Positions 14,745 through 21,139 of a stretch of 21,139 nt of DNA are shown here, in pieces. The notes under the pieces were generated by a model. That model saw only the letters and a program-made list of their open reading frames with translations, did not search any database and was not told the DNA's origin. The translations under genes were made by a program, and so were the position numbers. The stretch's first letter is position 1. Each line of letters opens with the position of its first letter. Where the stretch lies: the NCBI GenBank assembly GCA_021814805.1, contig JAKAHT010000006.1, positions 9,091 to 30,229 of the forward strand. The letters run 5' to 3'. Source of the DNA: a bacterium. GTDB taxonomy: Bacteria > Patescibacteriota > Minisyncoccia > UBA6257 > GWB1-50-10.

Positions 14745-15491
14745 ATGAAGCGTCTTCGCGAGATTTTAAAAATAATTTTCGACGCTGTTTTTCCTCCGCT
14801 GTGCCTCAATTGTTCCATAATTCTTTCCGAACCAGAAAGAGAGCTTTCTTTCTGTGAGGGGTGTCTTAAAAAATTTTCATATATCTCCGGATTTTTCTGC
14901 CCGGCCTGCAAGAAAAGGCTGCCGGGCCCGGAAACAAAATGCCATCAAGGGGAAAAGTTCATACTGGCTTCGCCTTTTAAATTTGAAGACAAAATCGTCC
15001 AAAAAATCATTCACCTTTTGAAATACAAAAGAGTGAAAACGGCAGCTAAACCTCTCGCTTTCTTTATGTCCCAATATCTTCTGAAAACATTAGAGAAGTC
15101 TCCTGCCAGCGCATTCTCGGCAACCATAATCCCGGTACCACTTCATAAATCCAAAGAAAGGAAGCGCGGCTTCAACCAATCACTCCTGATTTCCGAGTGG
15201 CTGGTTTTTTATCTCAAAGAATCCGATATTTTCCATGATATATCCATGGAAAAATCAATGATCATAAAATCCAGGAAAGCTCCTTCTCAAACCGAGCAAA
15301 AATCCTACCTATCAAGAGAAGAAAACATAAAAGATTCTTTCCGCCTTACAAATAAAGGAAAGGTATCCGGAGAAAATTTCATAATCGTTGACGATGTCTT
15401 CACTTCAGGATCGACTACCAGAGAAATCGCAAAACTTCTCAAAATAAATGGAGCGAAAAAAGTTTGGGCGCTTACTGCCGCGAGGACTTGA
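14745..15491 (+). CDS. comF: ComF family phosphoribosyltransferase-like competence protein
   Basis: A 248-residue ComF/GntX-type protein needed for natural transformation in Bacillus and Haemophilus, probably acting in the cytoplasm on incoming single-stranded DNA. The N-terminal zinc ribbon has Cys pairs at 20/23, 37/40 and 52/55 plus Cys66. The phosphoribosyltransferase domain has PVPLHKSKERKRGFNQ (130-145), APSQTEQKSYLSREEN (179-194) and the PRPP loop FIIVDDVFTSGSTT (212-225). It is divergent from pilM and is the only plus-strand gene in the window. Its TGA abuts the stop of the next, convergent gene with no base between and no visible terminator. Placement next to a pilus operon supports a role in pilus-based DNA uptake. 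Confidence 0.93.
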   Translation: MKRLREILKIIFDAVFPPLCLNCSIILSEPERELSFCEGCLKKFSYISGFFCPACKKRLPGPETKCHQGEKFILASPFKFEDKIVQKIIHLLKYKRVKTAAKPLAFFMSQYLLKTLEKSPASAFSATIIPVPLHKSKERKRGFNQSLLISEWLVFYLKESDIFHDISMEKSMIIKSRKAPSQTEQKSYLSREENIKDSFRLTNKGKVSGENFIIVDDVFTSGSTTREIAKLLKINGAKKVWALTAART

Positions 15492-17621
15492 TTATTTTTC
15501 CTTGAATATCGGGCTGGCAGATTTTCCTATGCTCGTGCAATCGCCTCCGGTTCCGCACTGAGTCGAACCTTGGGGAGGGGTACCGCTTAAACCAGCTTTG
15601 CAGACACCATAAGCCACACAAATTCCACCGCCGCCGGTCGTGCAGGAAGGACAATCAGCTGAACTACTGAAAGTTCTCGCCGCCGCCGGGTATGACCAGT
15701 TGCTTGAAGTGGCGCCGGTTCCACTGTCGTAAACTACGCGGATACGGTAAATATAAACCGTCCCGGAAATCAAACCGTTATCTCTGTAATAATAGGTCGT
15801 CGAGGGTATTGTTTGAACTGTTTGGAAATAATTATTATACATGCCGTTTCCCGTCGTTTGGCCTTCAGCTATGAATACGTTCGAAAGGTAAGCCACTCCC
15901 CGGTCAATCAAGTGACCCATCGCATAAAATAATCCGTTGACATTCGAAACGGCTTTTTGGAAAGCGTTCCCAATACCATCGAACAATCCCGAAACGACGC
16001 TCGATATGTCGGCCATAAGTGGAGAATTGGGATTTTCATACATCCCGTATGGACCGGTCGGAGCCGGCTTAAAAGCCAAAGTATAGGTCAATGTGCCGTT
16101 ATTTGAAAGATAGTTTGATGGAGGACTCACGGTTGTCGTGGGCGGCGTCGTGGTGTTGGCTCCCGGAGGATAGACGCCATTCCACTGGAAGTAATAATCC
16201 CCTATCTCCTGCGAGGCGAGCGAAGAACTGCAAGAATACGACTGGTTGTATACGCCGGGTCCGCTCATGTTAACCTTACATCCTCCGACAGAGGATGTTG
16301 CAACTCCGTTTATGGTGGTTTGTATAACTATAGTTCCGCCGTTAAGCGTACTGCCGGTAGTGGTATTTGATGAAGCCGAGTAGAGTCTTAGGGAACCATT
16401 TTGATAATAAGCATAAACCTGATAATTGGCCGAAGTGTTGGGAGAAAGTCCGGAATCAGTATAACTTGTCTGACTGGCCGGCAACGAATACACAAGCGTA
16501 CTGCCATCTTTTACAATCGTGAAACCGGTGGCGCCGCTTGAATTGTTAGTCCAAGCGAGTGTCACATAGTGGGCACCGGCATCGGTAATCGTCAAATTTG
16601 ACGGAGCATAGGGCGGCGTCAAGACCGACGGGAACGAACTGGTCGCCGGATAAAAATCACTGCAGGGCCTAGACGAAACGCTTTCTGGATTCACATCAAA
16701 CAGGGTCGAGTTGGCGAAGGAAACGTCGGGATGACTGCTTAAATAATTTTTTGTATAAACATCCGACGGTATTGCATTTGCATCGCCGAAACACGAATTT
16801 ATTTTGAAATAATAAGTGGTGAGTTCTTTAAGTCCAGTTATGGTCGAAGTAACGCTAGTATTAGGAGAACTCGTAGCCGAGGTGGTGGTCGCAACACTCA
16901 AGTCGCCGGGAGCGAATTGCCCCACTTGAGCCGACGTCCTTACTATTTGAGCAAAAGCCGGGAGCACTGTGTCGACATTTTTCCAACCGACATTTATACC
17001 GACGCTCGTCGAGCTTATACCAAAGGAAGTTAAATTCACCGCGCTTTGAATCGGCTTCAAAGGCGTTGCTCTCATGCGCTGTAATTCAAAGTGATACTGG
17101 CGATCCGATGTGACCATATCCTGCCAGTTTAAAACCAAACTTGATGTACCGAGCGAAAAAGCATAAAGATTCGGGGCATCAGTTGGAGAAGAAGTGGCTG
17201 CACCGGCTGTTGGACAAGCAATGGTACCTGGTGTGGGCGTTCCCGGCGTACCCGGAGAATTTCTCGGACCATACCCTAAGGTAGCAGAATAATAATACGT
17301 CATTCCCGGAGAGAGATTGTTTATGGTGTAACTCCCCGGCCAAGGCGGAGACACCGGGCGGGTGTAGTTAGCATGAAGGAGCGAATCATTGATGTTTATA
17401 TAGGTAACGCTCGGATCGTTTATACTCCAGCCCACAGTTACGCTTGTAGTCGCCGGAGTGCCGCAGTAGAAACCGTAATTATAAGTTGTGGTAGCACTTA
17501 AGACATCGGAATCACAGTAGGCTTGGGTGCAGATTCCGGCATGGGCCAGAAGGGCCGTGAAACCTATGAGAATCACCGGTACAGCTACAAAGAAAATCAA
17601 ATAAAATTTCTTCCCCGTCAT
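15492..17621 (-). CDS. Secreted fibronectin type III surface protein
   Basis: A protein of 709 residues with an N-terminal signal peptide (MTGKKF, hydrophobic 7-25, likely cut near AHA-G at 28/29). Fibronectin type III-like modules are recognisable at about 38-115 (SYTINNLSPGMTYYYSATL), 148-275 (ITGLKELTTYYFKINSC) and most clearly 337-420 (APSNLTITDAGAHYVTLAWTN). Then come a Cys-containing beta region (430-520), an amphipathic helical stretch (533-585), another partial module (600-650) and a Cys/Gly-rich tail (657-694) with five Cys. No C-terminal anchor or sorting signal is visible. It is rich in Ser/Thr/Asn and Cys and probably extracellular. Role unknown; adhesion is plausible. An extended -10 box lies 8 nt before the ATG, with no SD. 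Confidence 0.82.
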   Translation of the reverse strand: MTGKKFYLIFFVAVPVILIGFTALLAHAGICTQAYCDSDVLSATTTYNYGFYCGTPATTSVTVGWSINDPSVTYININDSLLHANYTRPVSPPWPGSYTINNLSPGMTYYYSATLGYGPRNSPGTPGTPTPGTIACPTAGAATSSPTDAPNLYAFSLGTSSLVLNWQDMVTSDRQYHFELQRMRATPLKPIQSAVNLTSFGISSTSVGINVGWKNVDTVLPAFAQIVRTSAQVGQFAPGDLSVATTTSATSSPNTSVTSTITGLKELTTYYFKINSCFGDANAIPSDVYTKNYLSSHPDVSFANSTLFDVNPESVSSRPCSDFYPATSSFPSVLTPPYAPSNLTITDAGAHYVTLAWTNNSSGATGFTIVKDGSTLVYSLPASQTSYTDSGLSPNTSANYQVYAYYQNGSLRLYSASSNTTTGSTLNGGTIVIQTTINGVATSSVGGCKVNMSGPGVYNQSYSCSSSLASQEIGDYYFQWNGVYPPGANTTTPPTTTVSPPSNYLSNNGTLTYTLAFKPAPTGPYGMYENPNSPLMADISSVVSGLFDGIGNAFQKAVSNVNGLFYAMGHLIDRGVAYLSNVFIAEGQTTGNGMYNNYFQTVQTIPSTTYYYRDNGLISGTVYIYRIRVVYDSGTGATSSNWSYPAAARTFSSSADCPSCTTGGGGICVAYGVCKAGLSGTPPQGSTQCGTGGDCTSIGKSASPIFKEK

Positions 17622-17629
17622 TTTCTATT

Positions 17630-17638
17630 ATTATATCA
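17630..17638 (-). promoter_or_regulatory. Extended -10 promoter (TGATATAAT) for the 709-residue surface protein
   Basis: TGATATAAT on the minus strand has 8 nt between its last T and the ATG at 17621. A weak -35 (TTTAAC) stands 17 bp upstream. There is no room for an SD, so a leaderless message is predicted. The terminator of the neighbouring gene lies just upstream, making this the likely only promoter. Confidence 0.55.
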
Positions 17639-17677
17639 AATCGAGAAATATGGTTAAAAGTAAAGCACCTAAAACGG

Positions 17678-17713
17678 AAAAGAGGTTCAACTTTTTATGG
17701 TTGAACCTCTTTT
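17678..17713 (-). terminator. Rho-independent terminator after the type IX-tagged gene
   Basis: A perfect 14-bp inverted repeat (17678-17691 and 17700-17713; AAAAGAGGTTCAAC and its complement) with an 8-nt loop. Read on the minus strand it begins 7 bases after the stop codon region of the 459-residue gene and ends in TTTT followed by CCGTTTT. The A/T ends of the stem make it potentially active in both directions. It is the only clear hairpin terminator in the window. Confidence 0.88.
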
Positions 17714-17720
17714 GGAAGAA

Positions 17721-19100
17721 TCACTTTAAGAGCATCATCTTCTTGGTTTCGGTGTAGTTGCCTGCACTTAACCGATAGATGTATGTGCCTGACGGAAGTG
17801 ATGATCCGTCAAACATTATCTCATGAGAACCAGGGCTTATTTCACCTTGGACTAAAGTCTTAACTTCTTGTCCCAGGATGTTATAAACCTTGAGCACTAC
17901 GAGACTTCTCTTTTGGACCGAGAACTGAATAGTGGTCGTAGGATTAAATGGATTCGGGTAGTTCTGAGAAAGATGGAAGGTGGAAACAATAGAAGGAGTG
18001 GGAGAGACAGCGGTTATAGTTGACTGAACTATATAAACACCACCATCGGTTCCCACAAGAATTCGATCTTTTCCGTAAGGATACAAACAGTTAACACTCA
18101 CAGGATATGGACCAACTTCATTTAAATTTATTTCCTGCCAAGTGTTTCCTGAATCATCTGAAAAGTAAAATCCGCCTTCTCCCATAATGCCGGTACCTAT
18201 ATCATGATGGAAAGCCGCAAAGACTCGTCCATTGATAGATAGTACAGCTGAAGCATACATGGGCATCGGGGTCTTTCCTTTCACTTGCATCCATGACTCA
18301 CCATCGTTGTCAGAACGAAATATGCCTTCTCCATCTGTTGCCGCATAGACAATTCCGGAAGAAGTGTCACATGCGAAACCCCAGATGTTATAGCCGTTAG
18401 CAGCCATATTTCCGTTAGAATCCAGAGTGCCGTCTCCAATGGTACCAATCATACCTATCAAGCCGTCATTTGAACGTGACCAAGATAAGTAATCGCCTCC
18501 GTATGGTGATCGCCATATACCTCCGGCGCGCCCTTGAGGATCGCCGTTGCCATCGCCAGCTAGCACTGTGCCTGTTTTGGTAATCAAAACTGCTTCAAAC
18601 CAGCTGTCTGGAGGATTTAGAACACTATTCCAACTGTTTCCATTATCAGTGGACTTGAGTATAGATCCCCCAGTAGCCACAAAGACATTGCTATCTCTGC
18701 TGGCTATCGAACTTGCATAGGGCGTGGAAAAACTTTCATTCCAGCTATTTCCACCATCGGTTGACTTCAGGAAATTTCCAGAACCTCCAAGGAACATTGA
18801 ACTATCTGAGATAGCCGAAATAACATATACAGTATTGAATGCCAGCTTGCCTTCCAGACCGTTTTTCAACTGTACCCAAGTAGTACCATTATCGCTTGAA
18901 CGGTAAAGATACTGACCGTAAGTGCCAGCGAAAATATTCCCTGCACTATCGGCATACAAAGAGGCAATAGCGGCATTTATCTTTCCGGCATCGAGGATTT
19001 TTTTAACCTGGAAATTGGTCGTCAGACTCTCTTGTCCGAATACTATCGATACTGCGCTCACAAAGAACGCGAGTACCAAAAGGAACACACTGCGTTTCAT
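17721..19100 (-). CDS. Asp-box (BNR) repeat protein with type IX secretion C-terminal sorting domain
   Basis: A 459-residue exported protein. The signal peptide is MKRSVFLLVLAFFVSAVSIVFG. The body is a likely beta-propeller with five Asp-box motifs (S-x-D-x-G-x-[TS]-W): residues 68-75, 113-120, 150-157, 263-270 and 314-321, as in sialidase-like or photosystem-stability-factor-like propellers. No catalytic residues for sialidase are evident. Residues 375-459 form a type A type IX sorting domain: QNYPNPFNPTTTI, VYNILGQEVKTLV, LPSGTYIYRL, and a KKMMLLK end. That domain belongs to Bacteroidetes/Ignavibacteria-type envelopes. The gene has its own extended -10, a strong SD and a terminator, and few CCGG sites compared with its neighbours, all pointing to acquisition. 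Function unknown. Confidence 0.9.
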   Translation of the reverse strand: MKRSVFLLVLAFFVSAVSIVFGQESLTTNFQVKKILDAGKINAAIASLYADSAGNIFAGTYGQYLYRSSDNGTTWVQLKNGLEGKLAFNTVYVISAISDSSMFLGGSGNFLKSTDGGNSWNESFSTPYASSIASRDSNVFVATGGSILKSTDNGNSWNSVLNPPDSWFEAVLITKTGTVLAGDGNGDPQGRAGGIWRSPYGGDYLSWSRSNDGLIGMIGTIGDGTLDSNGNMAANGYNIWGFACDTSSGIVYAATDGEGIFRSDNDGESWMQVKGKTPMPMYASAVLSINGRVFAAFHHDIGTGIMGEGGFYFSDDSGNTWQEINLNEVGPYPVSVNCLYPYGKDRILVGTDGGVYIVQSTITAVSPTPSIVSTFHLSQNYPNPFNPTTTIQFSVQKRSLVVLKVYNILGQEVKTLVQGEISPGSHEIMFDGSSLPSGTYIYRLSAGNYTETKKMMLLK

Positions 19101-19108
19101 GATATTCG

Positions 19109-19115
19109 CTCCTTT
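19109..19115 (-). promoter_or_regulatory. Strong Shine-Dalgarno site (AAAGGAG)
   Basis: AAAGGAG on the minus strand is 8 nt from the ATG at 19100 and fixes that start. It is the best-placed SD in the window, where most other genes have none. Confidence 0.8.
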
Positions 19116-19175
19116 CTGAGCTTTTGTTTTTCAATCGGTTGATTAAATTAAAAGGATTTCTCCTTAACTTTTTAT

Positions 19176-19184
19176 ATTATACCA
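19176..19184 (-). promoter_or_regulatory. Extended -10 promoter (TGGTATAAT) of the type IX-tagged gene
   Basis: TGGTATAAT on the minus strand, no convincing -35. The predicted leader is about 69 nt and contains a small AAGGA-GAAA-TCCTT hairpin (19152-19165) and the SD. The promoter sits in the 113-bp gap after the next surface-protein gene, which has no visible terminator of its own. Confidence 0.6.
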
Positions 19185-19213
19185 CAAATGACAGAAAAAA
19201 GGAAGAGGTAGGT

Positions 19214-21139
19214 TTAATGCATCAATCCTCGCACTTTTACATAGTATTTAACATTCGGGAGAAGATTGGGTATTACGTAAGAATAATTACCGGAAGATGT
19301 GGAATTTGTAACCTTCAAAATTATCCAACCAGAAGGATTGGTTGATGTATTATAAAAAATCTGGTTGCCTCCAGGGAAATCCTGCGGGTTACTCCATCCG
19401 ACCGCTATACTCGATGTGGAAGCTTGAAGATTTGTTATTTGAGGAGCCGATTGGGATGTTACACAATAATTACTCCCATCCAAAGCCGTTCCGCAAAAAG
19501 ACGTCCAGCCAGCGACAGTATCTCCCCAAGCATATCCGGAAAATTTTCCGCCGGCATAAGTCAAACCGTAGTTCGAACCGTTCAATCCAAGCCAGCCTGT
19601 CCAGTTACCGTTCGATGGATCAGCCGCGAGGAATTTTGCCCAGCCGGTAACCTGTCCTCCGCCCCCGACCTGCGCCACACAACTGCCTGAAGGACAACCG
19701 GAAAGATCAGATCCGTTGAAGGAAAGCCAGCCGTAATTCGACCAGGCGTAACCCGAGAGAACGCCGGTAGAATTTTCTTTATAAACACCATAAGGATTGC
19801 CGTCGGAAGACACGCCGCTGAAACTTATCCACCCCACACCATGAGGCGAACCGCCGTCGCCGTTCGCATTCGACCAGGCGTAACCCGCGAGAGGAGATAT
19901 ATTCAAATCAGCCGTGGTCGTCGCCGAAGGGCAGTTTAAAATATTGCTCTGACAGGCACTATGTACAAACATAACTTCATAATCATATTGACTCCCCAGC
20001 GGGAGAGAACTCGTCGAATCATTGTATTCCGTGGGGTAAATGTTACATATACCGCCTTGGCAAGTCGGCTGAAGAGTAGCTACGGGCGAAGCCAAATTGA
20101 AAGAACTGTCCGTTGAGACTTTCCTGAAAATATCCACAGTGTGGTCATAAGTCGCTTGGTCTGTCCAATAAAGTTTGGCCGCTCCGGTACCGTTAATGTT
20201 TATATAAGCGTAGGAATGGAGATTTTGCGGAGGCAGGTATCCGCCGTAGAACGAAGCATTGCTCCAGGCGGAACAGCCGGTATTGCTACTCGATATTTCA
20301 CAAGTCCTGACTCTCCAATAATAATTCTGGTTGCCGCCGAAATTTATCGGCCCGATGGAAGGATTGGTCGTGCTTGCTGAATACGTTCCCGAACTGAAAT
20401 CTTGGGCCGGAGAAACCTGAAAGTCGTACCAAGTGGCGCCGGAGACAGAGTTCCAAGAAAAGTTTCCGCTTGCGCCGTTGTTTTGTAAAACAACATTTAA
20501 ATTCGCCGGGCTCGCCGGAATTTGAACCGTCTTATATGAAGAAGAAAAATTTATCCAGGCTGACTGAACCGTACTGTTGCTGATTGTCCTTCTTGAAGGG
20601 TCTATGGCATTGGTATCGAAGCATCCGTTATCTGTTTGATAAGTGTAAATACGGTAAGTATGGGATGTACTGGTCGAAACGGCATCAGACCATTGACTCC
20701 CGTTTTGTTTGAAAACGTCCCCGGAAAAAGTATTTATGATATTAAAAGTACTCGAACCGCCGTCGGCCCTCATTATTCTAAATCCGCCATACGAACCAAT
20801 ACCACTTGCGTCCCAGCTCATATTAAGCGCCGCTCCTGAAGCTGAAACGGTCCATTCAGTAGACGTAACTGAAACCGGCGGAAGGGGCGTCGGAGGAAGA
20901 CTTCCGGTCGTTGCTATATTACTTGGCGTAGCTGAGGTGCAAGCTCCGACCAGAGTACAGGCCTCTACCCAGAATTTATATTCCGAATTGGGCACCAAAG
21001 TATCCCATATAGCCGAAAATACGCCGCTACTCACAACCGGATTTTGTACCGGTATAAAATTTGACTTGGCGCCTGACGGCAAAGATTGAGCGCTCCAATT
21101 AAAATGATCAACGGTGTCGCTTTCGCTCCAGGAAACATT
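19214..21139 (-). CDS. Large fibronectin type III / GYAW-GWISF surface protein, N-terminus cut by window edge
   Basis: The frame is open through the right edge, giving 641 visible residues; the true start lies outside. From the edge the protein reads NVSWSESDTVDHFNWS..., part of a fibronectin type III module. It continues with modules at roughly 20980-21139, 20620-20890, 20240-20520 and 19910-20230. Bases 19463-19888 encode a block of GYAW...GWISF-type motifs (GYAWSN, GWISF, GYAWSN, GWLSF, GWAKF, GWLGL, GYAWGD, GWTSF), which I associate with Parcubacteria surface proteins. A last fibronectin module ends at the TAA. There is no C-terminal anchor. The composition (Ser/Thr/Gly/Asn/Tyr, paired Cys) fits an extracellular protein. 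Role unknown, possibly adhesion. Confidence 0.85.
   Translation of the reverse strand, partial: NVSWSESDTVDHFNWSAQSLPSGAKSNFIPVQNPVVSSGVFSAIWDTLVPNSEYKFWVEACTLVGACTSATPSNIATTGSLPPTPLPPVSVTSTEWTVSASGAALNMSWDASGIGSYGGFRIMRADGGSSTFNIINTFSGDVFKQNGSQWSDAVSTSTSHTYRIYTYQTDNGCFDTNAIDPSRRTISNSTVQSAWINFSSSYKTVQIPASPANLNVVLQNNGASGNFSWNSVSGATWYDFQVSPAQDFSSGTYSASTTNPSIGPINFGGNQNYYWRVRTCEISSSNTGCSAWSNASFYGGYLPPQNLHSYAYININGTGAAKLYWTDQATYDHTVDIFRKVSTDSSFNLASPVATLQPTCQGGICNIYPTEYNDSTSSLPLGSQYDYEVMFVHSACQSNILNCPSATTTADLNISPLAGYAWSNANGDGGSPHGVGWISFSGVSSDGNPYGVYKENSTGVLSGYAWSNYGWLSFNGSDLSGCPSGSCVAQVGGGGQVTGWAKFLAADPSNGNWTGWLGLNGSNYGLTYAGGKFSGYAWGDTVAGWTSFCGTALDGSNYCVTSQSAPQITNLQASTSSIAVGWSNPQDFPGGNQIFYNTSTNPSGWIILKVTNSTSSGNYSYVIPNLLPNVKYYVKVRGLMH
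19736..19755. repeat. 20-bp direct repeat copy 1 (GYAW motif)
   Basis: These 20 bases recur exactly at 19868-19887, 132 bp (44 codons) away, and encode the GYAWSN motif. Exact DNA identity suggests duplication of a module unit within the gene. Confidence 0.85.
19868..19887. repeat. 20-bp direct repeat copy 2 (GYAW motif)
   Basis: Exact partner of 19736-19755 in the same frame of the same gene. Confidence 0.85.

Noticed and set aside
15492..17621. 709-residue protein as a PilY1 homologue
   Set aside because: It lacks the PilY1 beta-propeller domain and calcium-binding site and is not in the minor pilin cluster; only a functional analogy is possible.
17721..19100. Asp-box protein as an active sialidase
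   Set aside because: Asp boxes are structural; no arginine triad, FRIP-type motif or catalytic Tyr/Glu pattern could be recognised.
19152..19165. AAGGA-GAAA-TCCTT hairpin in the leader of the type IX-tagged gene as a riboswitch
   Set aside because: A five-base stem in a 69-nt leader is too small to support a ligand-binding RNA; at most it affects message stability.
17680..19209. AAGAGGT on both sides of the type IX-tagged gene (17680-17686, 19203-19209) as a target-site duplication
   Set aside because: Seven bases in A/G-rich DNA is easily chance, one copy is part of the terminator stem, and no transposase or inverted ends are present.

Overview
The window looks like part of a chromosome from a Candidate Phyla Radiation (Patescibacteria) bacterium, most likely a Parcubacteria-type lineage. 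No 16S gene is present, so this rests on context. The type IV pilus operon has no secretin gene, as in a cell without an outer membrane. The flanking secreted proteins combine fibronectin type III folds with 'GYAW...GWISF' motifs that I associate with these genomes. Genes are packed with 1-25 bp gaps or 4-bp ATGA overlaps, and most lack a Shine-Dalgarno sequence. TGA is used as a stop (comF, the PilV-like gene), so the code is not the recoded one of Gracilibacteria.

Layout. Bases 1-14721 are one minus-strand gene train. In transcription order it holds pilM, pilN, pilO, a 96-residue membrane protein in the pilP position, pilB, pilT, pilC, three type IV pilins, pilD, four minor pilin-like genes (FimT/GspH-, PilV-, PilW- and PilX-like), then housekeeping genes ligA, gatC and gatA (gatA runs off the left edge). 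comF (14745-15491, plus strand) diverges from pilM across 23 bp. The right third (15492-21139, minus strand) holds two large secreted fibronectin-type proteins, the second cut by the right edge. Between them lies a 459-residue Asp-box (BNR) protein ending in a type IX secretion C-terminal sorting domain.

How the genes work together. PilM, N, O and the small protein would form the inner-membrane alignment complex, PilB and PilT drive extension and retraction, PilC is the platform, PilD matures the prepilins, and the minor pilins would prime or tip the fibre. ComF beside them suggests the pilus also serves DNA uptake. The fibronectin-type proteins are probably cell-surface factors.

Most notable signals. 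(1) TATAAT-type -10 boxes, several of them extended (TGnTATAAT), lie 6-11 nt before the start codons of gatC, fimT, pilC, comF and the 709-residue surface protein, with a near match (TAGAAT) before pilT. This suggests many leaderless transcripts starting inside the apparent operon. (2) The type IX-tagged protein sits in its own promoter/SD/terminator unit, has few CCGG sites and looks acquired. (3) Two tandem pilin genes share 106 identical bases. (4) LigA has Asp in place of one zinc-binding Cys and carries an in-frame 4 x 7 bp repeat. (5) The PilP position holds a tiny protein ending NPFVPF, and PilN lacks the usual PilM-binding motif. No rRNA, tRNA, CRISPR array or insertion sequence was seen, and no gene-free stretch exceeds about 115 bases.
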